A stretch of DNA of 14,933 nt, taken from Scytonema sp. UIC 10036 (lineage in GTDB: Bacteria; Cyanobacteriota; Cyanobacteriia; Cyanobacteriales; Nostocaceae). The number at the start of each line of letters is the position of its first letter. Position 1 is the first letter of the stretch. The position numbers and the translations under genes are program-made. A model generated the notes under the pieces. It searched no databases and was not told where the DNA came from. It saw only the letters and a program-made list of their open reading frames with translations. Shown in pieces: positions 8,001-14,166 of the stretch. The stretch is from NCBI RefSeq assembly GCF_009725235.1, contig NZ_WJFC01000272.1, positions 1-14,933 of the forward strand, read 5' to 3'.

Positions 8001-8089
8001 GCGCTAGCTAACTGGATACCACTTACGACTATGACTGCTGCTACTAGCAAGCTAAGTAAGAGATATCGCTTACGCTTTAAATCTCGCAT
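5021..8089 (-). CDS. Exported YVTN beta-propeller / phosphoesterase fusion protein
   Basis: This 1022-aa protein opens with a signal sequence: MRDLKRKR, a hydrophobic core at 9-24 and QLASA near 26-30. Residues about 65-490 form a YncE/YVTN beta-propeller with repeats such as LLSPDQTLLYVANGNSDSVS (338-357) and LAFSPDGKTLYVTLGGENAV (387-406). Residues from about 520 form a phosphoesterase domain of the PF04185 type: KHVIYVVKENRTYDQVLGDL (521-540), SPNHHKLALDFVTFDNFYDS (557-576), NWST (585-588) and IFVIEDDSQNGPDHVDGHRS (835-854). These hold the metal-ligand and nucleophile regions of this alkaline-phosphatase-like fold. The only two Cys, 923 and 935, could form a disulfide outside the cytoplasm. 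It probably acts in the periplasm or outside the cell on a phosphoester that the sequence does not reveal. A Pho-box-like array upstream suggests induction by phosphate shortage. ATG 8089 has no clear Shine-Dalgarno sequence. Confidence 0.88.
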   Translation of the reverse strand: MRDLKRKRYLLLSLLVAAVIVVSGIQLASARVATTNPVGDLPNGGAILPTGQVVTPTAAPGSTFTILDTDRRSDGNAAAAEAVTTALSPDGKTLLVLTSGYNLNFRDEQTGAFFEYPVLDPQTGEPSEVRTRKAEWVFVFDTSNGNLLKKQQINIPNTYNGLTWSPDGQRFYVSAGIDDRIYVYKNAGNQYVPDAPFILLGHNTDQTLPFPKYDGGLLKNSPAQAAAGSTQIATGAVVAGLSVSKDGKTLVAANFQNDSVSIVDSNTRQVLQEIKFFVSGQDVATGEYPFDVAIKSTKEGAATKIFASSQRDDEVLAVDVATQAVTRIPVGSQPNKILLSPDQTLLYVANGNSDSVSVIDTISNKVVRILNLSRPRDKYKGANPNSLAFSPDGKTLYVTLGGENAVAVVNLSNGRVVGRIPTGWYPNSVSVSFDGKKLYVVNAKDNVGPNPSNSRTTAAGTARNTTFRNEYNWALEKAGIAVIPVPNRSTLASLSQQVDENNGFQNRRLDPIMAYLRDKIKHVIYVVKENRTYDQVLGDLPIGNGDPALTLFPEAISPNHHKLALDFVTFDNFYDSGESSGVGWNWSTYGRTTDYTEKTQSVSYGNSSGTSGLTYDYEGTNRNINIALPDSSKPTPQLSTRVTEILDPSGNSSILPGSKDVNAPEGDGELDPDAVGGYLWDAALRAGKTVRNYGFFIDLAYYNTSNAQVDPTKPDPNNPLYIPISPTPFADNIPQSPVGKVVLQDKTDIYFRGYDQKHPDIYLYNEWARDIDRYLEKNELPNLSLVRLHHDHFGNFNNAVAGLNTAELQMADNDYAVGLLVEKISKSPLWKETAIFVIEDDSQNGPDHVDGHRSVAYVISPYTKRKALVSTNYNTVSMVRTMEDILGIGYLGINDANAIPMSDVFTQQPDFTPYTAVLPGNLCGTPVDPNLVPACKDPNVQKSAAKPLLHNKQWWAQATKDFYFGVEDKLDPEKFNRVLWTGIQGDAVPYPTQRDRMNLSQNRAEVLEKWRMSEARLANQAG

Positions 8090-8142
8090 TTGCTATTTCT
8101 AACCCAAAAATTTGTTGCCTATTAGCAAATAATCCTATTTTT

Positions 8143-8172
8143 TGGTTAAGCAAAAGATAAGGTGAGGTTACT
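8143..8172 (-). promoter_or_regulatory. Candidate Pho box (SphR/PhoB-type), three units
   Basis: On the minus strand, AGTAACCT (8172-8165), CTTATCTT (8161-8154) and CTTAACCA (8150-8143) are spaced by exactly 3 bp, giving an 11-bp period. They match CTTAACCT, the cyanobacterial Pho-box unit as I recall it, at 6, 6 and 7 of 8 positions. The array ends 53 bp before ATG 8089. TAGGAT or GATTAT shortly downstream may serve as the -10. The site logically fits a secreted phosphoesterase; SphR binding is inferred. Confidence 0.6.
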
Positions 8173-8304
8173 TTTTTGGTTATTGGTCATTTGTGATTTT
8201 TTATTGGAAAAGTCTATGATTTTTTATCAATAATTTGATTTTAATAATAATAATGATTTTCGGTGGCGATGTATGCGCTTTAGCACTACTACAAACAAAA
8301 TACA

Positions 8305-8325
8305 ATTACATGACATCAGTGTAAT
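8305..8325. promoter_or_regulatory. Dyad ATTACA-N9-TGTAAT
   Basis: Perfect 6-bp arms (8305-8310 and 8320-8325) around a 9-bp spacer have the size of a dimeric operator. It is about 215 bp from the phosphoesterase start. No factor is assigned; it does not match the NtcA pattern GTA-N8-TAC. Confidence 0.3.
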
Positions 8326-8337
8326 ACATAAATGTAG

Positions 8338-8379
8338 ATATGCGCCATGGCGCGTATATTAAGTTATTTAGCGTATATT
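8338..8379. promoter_or_regulatory. GC-rich palindrome with paired GCGTATATT sites
   Basis: GCGCCATGGCGC (8342-8353) is a perfect 12-bp palindrome, which extends to 20 bp (8338-8357) with a single mismatch. GCGTATATT occurs at 8352-8360 and again at 8371-8379, 19 bp apart, about two helical turns. It stands out in AT-rich surroundings. Function unknown. Confidence 0.4.
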
Positions 8380-8490
8380 TTTTCCTTGCAGATCTACTTA
8401 CAGGGTTCAATTAATTTCAAAAACCGCACCGGGCGCAGAGAACTCAGAGGAAAGTTATTATTTCTAAGCAAGGCTTCTTTAATCTAAAAC

Positions 8491-8511
8491 CCAAAATCTA
8501 AAATCTAAAAT
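8491..8511. repeat. Heptamer repeat (AAAATCT), right after the receiver-kinase stop
   Basis: CCAAAATCT is followed by another AAAATCT and then AAAAT. The 21-bp block recurs exactly, inverted, at 9850-9870. It is a short tandem repeat of the Nostocales type. Confidence 0.75.
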
Positions 8512-8513
8512 TG

Positions 8514-9830
8514 TTAGACAAACTGTTGTTTGATTGGAATTTCAATTATGAATTCTGTACCTTGTCCTGGGGTAGATTGACAGTAGAGATTTCCTCCGTG
8601 CTTTTTCATCACAATTTCATGACTGATTGATAATCCCAATCCATTTCTTCCATCAGGTTTGGTTGTAAAGAAACGAGCGAATAATTTTGCTTTTGTCTCT
8701 TCACAGATTCCCAACCCGTTATCAGCAATATGAATAGCTACTTTATTGTCTCCTCTCATTGTTGTACGAATTTTAATTTGGTTTGGTTGCTGCTCAATCT
8801 GCTGAAATGAGCGGTGTTGGTTGTACTCTTCTAGTGCATCAATGGCATTAGTCAGAAGATTCATAAAAACTTGATTGAGTTGTCCCGCCCAACATTCAAT
8901 ATGTGGTAACTCACCATATTCTTTGACAATTCTAATACTAGGACGCCTGTGTGTTGCCTTTAAACGGTAATTTAAAATAGCGATCGCACTATCAATTCCC
9001 TCATGAATATTGACTGCTTTTATGTTAGCTTCGTCTATGGGGGAAAAATTCCGCATAGATTTAATAATTTCTTGAATTCGTTGTGCGCCGGATGTAATTG
9101 AATTAAATAGCTTGAAAATATCATTTTGAACAAAATCTATGTCTATTGTTTCCATCTTTGCTTGAATGCGAGGATTTGGATATGGATATTCCTCTTGGTA
9201 AAGATGTAGGAGATTGAGTATATCTTGGGTATATTCACTTGCATAAATAATATTACCGTAAATAAAATTCACGGGGTTATCAATTTCACGAGCAATTCCA
9301 GTAATCATTTGTCCTAAACTGGATAATTTCTCATTTTGAATTAGCTGAATTTGGATTTTCTCTAACTCATCATAGGCTTGGGTAACTTCTGCAACTTTTT
9401 GCTCTAACAATGCATTTTTCTGCTCTAGTTTTTCAGCTAAATTATGTAGCTTTAAGTGTAATTTAACTCGTGACAGTACTTCTTCTTGCTGAAAAGGTTT
9501 GGTAATGTAGTCTACAGCTCCAACTTGAAAACCTTCAACTTTACTAGCAGTGTCGGAAAGTGCTGTCATAAAAATGACAGGAATATCTTTTGTTTCTACA
9601 GATGCTTTTAATTGACGGCAGGTTTCAAATCCATCCATCTCTGGCATCATTACATCTAATAAAATTAAATTGGGTAGAGCATATTTGACCCGTTCTAAAG
9701 CGACTTTTCCCGATTTTGCCACCCAAACTTCTAAACCTGCTTGGTCGAGAGTATCGGATAAAACACCTAAGTTGGCTGGGTTGTCATCAACAATGAGAAC
9801 CGTCTCATTTTGCTCAGATGGAAGATTCAT
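8514..9830 (-). CDS. Response regulator-histidine kinase hybrid, phosphoacceptor His replaced by Arg
   Basis: This 438-aa cytoplasmic signalling protein has four parts. An N-terminal receiver (about 10-125) has the acidic pair Asp15-Asp16, phosphoacceptor Asp59 in LILLDVMMPEMDG, Thr89 and Lys111. A coiled-coil linker follows (about 129-170). The dimerisation segment is SSLGQMITGIAREIDNPVNF (170-189). The ATP-binding domain has N-box NQVFMNLLTNAIDALEE (from 319), G1 DNGLGI (370-375), FTTKP and G2 GRNGLGLSI (394-402). In this cyanobacterial class the segment normally reads AHEINNP; here position 181 is Arg (codon CGT, plus-strand 9288-9290). The protein therefore cannot autophosphorylate on the usual His, although its ATP lobe looks complete. 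A longer start at 9884 would add 18 residues translated from an AAAATCT repeat, so ATG 9830 is preferred. It lies 107 bp downstream of an intact hybrid kinase and is probably co-transcribed with it. Confidence 0.88.
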   Translation of the reverse strand: MNLPSEQNETVLIVDDNPANLGVLSDTLDQAGLEVWVAKSGKVALERVKYALPNLILLDVMMPEMDGFETCRQLKASVETKDIPVIFMTALSDTASKVEGFQVGAVDYITKPFQQEEVLSRVKLHLKLHNLAEKLEQKNALLEQKVAEVTQAYDELEKIQIQLIQNEKLSSLGQMITGIAREIDNPVNFIYGNIIYASEYTQDILNLLHLYQEEYPYPNPRIQAKMETIDIDFVQNDIFKLFNSITSGAQRIQEIIKSMRNFSPIDEANIKAVNIHEGIDSAIAILNYRLKATHRRPSIRIVKEYGELPHIECWAGQLNQVFMNLLTNAIDALEEYNQHRSFQQIEQQPNQIKIRTTMRGDNKVAIHIADNGLGICEETKAKLFARFFTTKPDGRNGLGLSISHEIVMKKHGGNLYCQSTPGQGTEFIIEIPIKQQFV

Positions 9831-9849
9831 ATCATTTATACCATTTTGG

Positions 9850-9870
9850 ATTTTAGATTTTAGATTTTGG
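9850..9870. repeat. Heptamer repeat (AAAATCT on the minus strand), inverted copy
   Basis: This is an exact 21-bp inverted copy of 8491-8511. It lies just upstream of ATG 9830 on the minus strand. Read from ATG 9884 it would encode QNLKSKI, a sequence created by the repeat itself. Confidence 0.75.
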
Positions 9871-9937
9871 CTTGAGAAAGTCATTTCTAGACTCGATCTT
9901 GACCAACTATCTGTCGCATTCTATATTCAAATTGGTA

Positions 9938-12475
9938 TTACTTATACGATTGAATGAGTGCTAGAATTTCTTGGTCTTGAAACTCTTTTGCCAATTGATG
10001 CAGTTTTTTCGCAAAGGGAATATATTTTTCATCCATTTGTTCGAGCAATGCTGCTTGTTTAATAATTCCCTTAAAGTTGCCTTTCATCACTAACTCGTAC
10101 AAAATTTTTATTTCTGTTGTGGGTGGAGCAACTAGATCCCCATTGTTGTGTTCTCGATCGCTTGCAGTCTGCGGCTCTTCATAAACCCACTCTAAATGGA
10201 GATGTTGCTGCAATTTCTGGAGCAACTCCATCGCCTGTACTGGTTTGGGAATAAAATCATCCCCTCCTACTTCTAAACTGCGATGGCGATCGCTTTCAAA
10301 TACGCTTGCTGATGACACAATAATAATGATGTCCTTAAATGCTGTGGACTGGCGAATACACTCAATTAAACCAAACCCATCCAGTTTTGGCATGAGCAAA
10401 TCGGTGATGACTAAATCTGGCTGAAATTCCTCAACTTTCTGCCAGCCTTCTTCCCCATCGCTTGCTTCAAACACATCAAAACCAATCGGAGTGAGCAAAT
10501 TCATAATAACCGAGCGATTTGCCCATTTGTCATCTATAACAATAACTTTTGGCTTGCTATCTTTTATACCAACAATCTGTCCGCGAGCATCGGTTTGTGA
10601 TGTTTTAACCCACTCATTTGCAACAGGTAAGTAGACATCAAACCAAAAAATACTGCCAACACCCAGCTCGCTCCGAACTTGAATGGTGCTCCCCATTAAT
10701 TCCACGATTTTTTGGCTGATTGCCAATCCCAATCCTGTACCTTCAGTCTGTCGGTAATTTTCTCCCACCTGCTCAAAGGGCTGAAAAATAGCTTGGAGTT
10801 GTTCCTGGGCGATACCGACACCAGTATCGCGAACTTCAAAGCGAATTTTGCTTTCTGAGGCATAACTGATAGTAAAGGTAACGCTGCCTGTATCGGTAAA
10901 TTTGATAGCATTGCTAAGAAGGTTAATCAGTACTTGCCGCAAGCGTTTTTCATCGGCTTGGATACCGATTGGTAGTTCTGATATCAACTGGTGGTGAAAC
11001 TGAATGCCTTTGAGTTCGGCGCGGATACGGCACATTTCCGCTACACCTTGCAGGAATGCTGGGAAGTGGAAGCCAGTAGGTATAAGTTCTAATTTTTGAG
11101 CTTCAATCTTTGACAAATCTAGAATGTCATTGATTAAAGTTAGCAAATGCGAACCACACTGGTAAATTACGTTAATTTGCGATCGCTCTTCTTCAGTGAG
11201 GGATTTTGAACGTTGCAGGATTTGAGCATAGCCCAGTATGCCATTCAGTGGAGTTCGCAACTCGTGACTCATATTAGCAAGAAATTCACTTTTTGCATAA
11301 CTTGCCGCTTCTGCTGCTTCTTTAGCCTCAGTCAGTGCCAATTCAAATTGCTTGTGTTCGGTTACATCAGTATGTCTTCCAATCCACTCTCGGATACTAC
11401 CATCTGCATTCAATACAGCGACAGCTCGTACACTCATGTAGCGGTACTCGCCATCGTAGCGGCGCAAACGATGCTCAATTTCATAAATTACCTGGTTGGC
11501 AACTGCATTTAACCAAATTTTAGCAGTATGTGCTCGCTCGTCAGGATGAATGGCATTCAACCAGCCCCATCCTTTCAGTTCATCCCAAGATTGTCCGGTA
11601 AATGCACTCCATTGAGGTTGTTCAGTAACAAACTCACCCTCTGCTTTAGTATCCCAGATGATTTGAGATGTTGCTTCAATCAACGAGCGAAATCGTTCTT
11701 CGCTATGTTGAAGGGCTATCTCCGCTTGTTTGCGATCGGTAATATCTCTCGCGATCGCAATGATACCGATAATGTTGCCACAAGCATCTCGCCAAGGAGT
11801 CTTTGTTGTGAGGAAGGTTCCACAGTCATATTCATTAGAGACTTCTTCCTCGTAAGTCTCGGCAATGCCTGTTCTGATAATCTGGCGGTCTTTTGCCATG
11901 ATGGCACTTGCAGCATCAGGTGGTAACACGTCAAAATCATCTTTGCCGACGATCTCCTCAATTGGTTTGCCAAAAAAGTTTGCCAAATTAGAATTCACGG
12001 CAATATGACGACCCTCACAATCTTTAACGGCAATGAAACCAGGTGTATTTTCTAAAATAGACCGCAACAACGTGTTACTTTCTCGCAGGGCTTCTTCAGC
12101 TTGTTTGCGCTGAGTCATATTTTCGTTGTACATGATTAGACCGCCAATTTCACCACTTGTGGTATACCAAGGACGAAGTAACCAACGCACCCACTCAATA
12201 GATCCGTCATTTCTTGGACAAGGGTCTTCATCTCTTTTTGCGATCTCGCCAGCCAAACACTGTTGATAAATTTGCTTCCACTCTTTAGGTATATCGGGAA
12301 ATACTTCATAGTGAGAGCGACCAATTATTTCATCGGTCAGGTTATGGTCCTCAAGCCATTTATGATTCACCATGAGATAGCGCATTTCGCGATCGAACAC
12401 AACCATCCCGATAGGAGCATATTCAATTGCTTGCAGTAAGTAGGCTGCATTTTCACATAAAGGCATGACTGACAT
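9938..12475 (-). CDS. Triple-PAS hybrid sensor histidine kinase with receiver domain
   Basis: This 845-aa protein has no evident membrane segment and is probably cytoplasmic. Three PAS/PAC modules lie at about 12-130, 135-255 and 260-380; each ends in a DITDRKQ-like PAC signature (MTQRKQAEE, ITDRKQAEI, VTEHKQFEL). The kinase core has His404 in NMSHELRTPLNGILGY, N-box NLLSNAIKF (518-526), G1 DTGVGI (550-555), FQPFEQ and G2 GTGLGLAIS (579-587). A C-terminal receiver (about 642-760) has phosphoacceptor Asp692 in VITDLLMPKLDG and Lys744. A helical tail of about 70 residues follows and lacks the usual His motif of phosphotransfer domains. The ligand of the PAS domains cannot be read from the sequence; no GAF or phytochrome bilin site is seen. 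ATG 12475 is used; ATG three codons later is possible. Neither has a clear ribosome binding site. Confidence 0.92.
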   Translation of the reverse strand: MSVMPLCENAAYLLQAIEYAPIGMVVFDREMRYLMVNHKWLEDHNLTDEIIGRSHYEVFPDIPKEWKQIYQQCLAGEIAKRDEDPCPRNDGSIEWVRWLLRPWYTTSGEIGGLIMYNENMTQRKQAEEALRESNTLLRSILENTPGFIAVKDCEGRHIAVNSNLANFFGKPIEEIVGKDDFDVLPPDAASAIMAKDRQIIRTGIAETYEEEVSNEYDCGTFLTTKTPWRDACGNIIGIIAIARDITDRKQAEIALQHSEERFRSLIEATSQIIWDTKAEGEFVTEQPQWSAFTGQSWDELKGWGWLNAIHPDERAHTAKIWLNAVANQVIYEIEHRLRRYDGEYRYMSVRAVAVLNADGSIREWIGRHTDVTEHKQFELALTEAKEAAEAASYAKSEFLANMSHELRTPLNGILGYAQILQRSKSLTEEERSQINVIYQCGSHLLTLINDILDLSKIEAQKLELIPTGFHFPAFLQGVAEMCRIRAELKGIQFHHQLISELPIGIQADEKRLRQVLINLLSNAIKFTDTGSVTFTISYASESKIRFEVRDTGVGIAQEQLQAIFQPFEQVGENYRQTEGTGLGLAISQKIVELMGSTIQVRSELGVGSIFWFDVYLPVANEWVKTSQTDARGQIVGIKDSKPKVIVIDDKWANRSVIMNLLTPIGFDVFEASDGEEGWQKVEEFQPDLVITDLLMPKLDGFGLIECIRQSTAFKDIIIIVSSASVFESDRHRSLEVGGDDFIPKPVQAMELLQKLQQHLHLEWVYEEPQTASDREHNNGDLVAPPTTEIKILYELVMKGNFKGIIKQAALLEQMDEKYIPFAKKLHQLAKEFQDQEILALIQSYK

Positions 12476-12647
12476 TTGTTATATGGGGGTTTCCGGTGTT
12501 GAGTATCTTAATCAAGAATTCCCTAAAAGCATAGAAAAATAACAGAAGATAACTAACTTCTCATTTCCACTGTTTGTAATTGCAATGCATACAAAGAGCG
12601 GCACTACTCACTTAAACGCATCTTATGTTTAATTTTTTTAAGTTAAG

Positions 12648-12755
12648 TACAGCAAATTTCAACCTAGTGAGGTACAAAAATTACCCCCCTCTGTCTCCCC
12701 GATACCTTGGGGAGATGAAAGGGGGGTGTACCTCATTAGACTGAGAAAAGCTGTA
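12648..12755. mobile_element. MITE-like palindromic element, copy 2
   Basis: This 108-bp homologue of 2891-2997 lies in the same orientation. The terminal inverted repeats are about 29 bp: TACAGC (12648-12653) with GCTGTA (12750-12755), and TGAGGTACA with TGTACCTCA further in. The flanks are nearly identical to copy 1, but the centre differs: TCTCCCC (12694-12700) pairs with GGGGAGA (12709-12715) around an 8-nt loop. One base pair has thus changed on both sides and kept the stem. It is non-coding. Confidence 0.75.
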
Positions 12756-12770
12756 ATCAACAAAACGAAC

Positions 12771-12799
12771 AAAAACTCCCACACAAAGTGTTGGGAGTT
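12771..12799 (-). terminator. Rho-independent terminator of the hemerythrin gene
   Basis: AACTCCC plus ACAC (12774-12784) pairs with GTGT-T-GGGAGTT (12788-12799), with one bulged base. On the minus strand the stem ends in TTTTT (complement of 12771-12775). It lies about 60 bp after the stop of the hemerythrin gene. Confidence 0.65.
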
Positions 12800-12859
12800 A
12801 TCATCTTTAACCTGAAACCGATATGGAGACGCGAAGCTTTACATCTCTATATCTCTAGA

Positions 12860-13909
12860 CTATCGAGCGCCAACTACGCCAAGTTTCTTTTGAATTTCAG
12901 TCTTAGCAGCTTTGAATTGAGTTGCAAGTTGCTCGCTTTGATCGGAGCTTAAGTTGTTGCGGATAGCAGCAAACATTGTGCTTTCTTCTTGACGGATGTG
13001 ATCGCCAACAGCATCCATGAGCTGTCTGATTTTATCCTTGAATTGCTCTACGTTAGAGGGGTTAATAGCCTTAATTTGCGCCAACATTTTCTTCATTTCA
13101 GCTTGCTCGTCGTAAAGCTCTTGAGTGTCGTTCTGACCGTAGAAAGGACGCACAGCAGGATATACAACTTGCTCTTCAGCTTCAGCGTGAGCAGTCAAAT
13201 CCTTAAAGATTTGACCGAAGTACTCTTGAATCTTTTGAGGATCGTTGCTAGCCAACAGTTCGGTGAACAGGGTGTTTACCTTGTTGTGATCCAGGCGGAT
13301 AACATCTTGAACGTTCATGTCACCCTTGTCAGAGGTTTGGGTAACTGCGCTACCAAATACACCGCTCAATGCAGCCATAGCATCTTGAACGCGTCCCCAA
13401 ATACCTTGATCTGCATCTTGACCGGTGAGTTCGCGAACACCCAGAACCTCTAGAACACCCTTGAGCTGCTCTTGGTGAGCGCGGTTCTCAAAGTTAACAG
13501 TGTTCAAGGGTCCAATCGCTAACAATACGTCAGCGCCAACTTTTTGTGCTGCTTTATGAATGGTCAAACCAGTCATGACTTGCTGGTGCTTCAGCAATTC
13601 GTGCTGGAAGACTTTTTCATACAAGCTCAATTCAGAGCCTTGCTGCAATTGACGAACCTTCTCAATCATTTGTGTAACGGTTTTTTCTGGCTCAGCTTGA
13701 ATGCCATACTGACCGATTACTGTTTCTAGAACACCAATGTTTTTGTTGTCATCATCCAGCATCTTCCGGAAGCGATCGGCAACTTCTGAATCGCTAATTT
13801 GACTTAGCAACTTTTGCTCGTTTTCAATGATTAGCTTTTGAATTGCCTTCATGTCAGCCAGCTTAATAGCAATAGCAGAACGTTTGGTATCATCTAAAGT
13901 TGCAACCAT
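12860..13909 (-). CDS. Hemerythrin HHE-domain protein with N-terminal helical domain
   Basis: This is a 349-aa soluble, mostly helical protein. The C-terminal half (about 200-320) is a hemerythrin-like bundle that should bind a di-iron centre: His208 in IRLDHNKV, His241 with Glu245-Glu246 in TAHAEAEEQVVYP, and His304 with Glu308-Glu309 in GDHIRQEESTMF. The usual third-helix His, in an EEHxxVK context, reads DEQAEMK here (Gln269), so one ligand seems to be replaced. Residues 1-165 form another helical region with candidate ligands (Glu29, Glu62, His103, His108, His145) that looks ferritin-like, though I cannot name the family. ATG 13909 is chosen because GAGGGG lies 9 nt upstream; ATG 13966 would add 19 residues that span that site. 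Possible roles are oxygen, nitric oxide or iron sensing, or iron storage. It is monocistronic and divergent from the DUF2993 gene. Confidence 0.85.
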   Translation of the reverse strand: MVATLDDTKRSAIAIKLADMKAIQKLIIENEQKLLSQISDSEVADRFRKMLDDDNKNIGVLETVIGQYGIQAEPEKTVTQMIEKVRQLQQGSELSLYEKVFQHELLKHQQVMTGLTIHKAAQKVGADVLLAIGPLNTVNFENRAHQEQLKGVLEVLGVRELTGQDADQGIWGRVQDAMAALSGVFGSAVTQTSDKGDMNVQDVIRLDHNKVNTLFTELLASNDPQKIQEYFGQIFKDLTAHAEAEEQVVYPAVRPFYGQNDTQELYDEQAEMKKMLAQIKAINPSNVEQFKDKIRQLMDAVGDHIRQEESTMFAAIRNNLSSDQSEQLATQFKAAKTEIQKKLGVVGAR

Positions 13910-13918
13910 TTTCTGGTT

Positions 13919-13925
13919 CCCCTCT
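13919..13925 (-). promoter_or_regulatory. Shine-Dalgarno of the hemerythrin gene
   Basis: AGAGGGG on the minus strand lies 9 nt before ATG 13909. It decides the start against the upstream in-frame ATG at 13966. Confidence 0.6.
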
Positions 13926-14150
13926 GGAAAATTTTTTGTAGTGATTTCAATTTCAAAGTGGCACAATTATTCATTCTATTCCATCTTTCTTTTGACCGAT
14001 AGCTTTCAAAACTCCGGGTAGAAAAAAGGAAATTTACCTCAATTCAAGTCAATCTATGCTTTTTGATAGATAAGGGATATTTGTGATTACCCCACAGGAT
14101 AGATTAATTTTCTACACCAATTTTCTAGATTGACGCAAGGAAGGTCAAAT

Positions 14151-14156
14151 AGGAGA
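14151..14156 (+). promoter_or_regulatory. Shine-Dalgarno of the DUF2993 gene
   Basis: AGGAGA lies 10 nt before ATG 14167. It is the strongest ribosome binding site in the window. Confidence 0.7.
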
Positions 14157-14166
14157 TAAAAACGCA

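Larger units (their letters stand above)
8090..8513. other. Intergenic region, 424 bp, regulatory
   Basis: This lies downstream of the minus-strand receiver-kinase gene and upstream of the phosphoesterase gene. It holds a Pho-box-like array (8143-8172), a 21-bp dyad (8305-8325), a 20-bp palindrome (8338-8357) with paired GCGTATATT sites, and heptamer repeats (8491-8511). No gene is seen. Confidence 0.65.
12476..12859. other. Intergenic region, 384 bp
   Basis: This lies upstream of the hybrid kinase and downstream of the hemerythrin gene, both on the minus strand. It contains palindromic element copy 2 (12648-12755) and a terminator (12771-12799). No gene and no clear promoter are recognised. 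Confidence 0.65.

Noticed and set aside
8305..8325. NtcA site
   Set aside because: The dyad is ATTACA-N9-TGTAAT and does not fit GTA-N8-TAC; no suitably placed alternative was found nearby.
9831..9884. N-terminal extension of the receiver-kinase protein from ATG 9884
   Set aside because: The 18 residues are largely the translation of an AAAATCT repeat, a common cyanobacterial start-site artefact. It remains possible, since neither start has a clear ribosome binding site.
11528..11926. 132-codon plus-strand frame
   Set aside because: It is antisense to the PAS region of the hybrid kinase and has no domain signature.
12989..13453. 154-codon plus-strand frame
   Set aside because: It lies wholly antisense to the hemerythrin gene, which has clear motifs, a Shine-Dalgarno sequence and a terminator.
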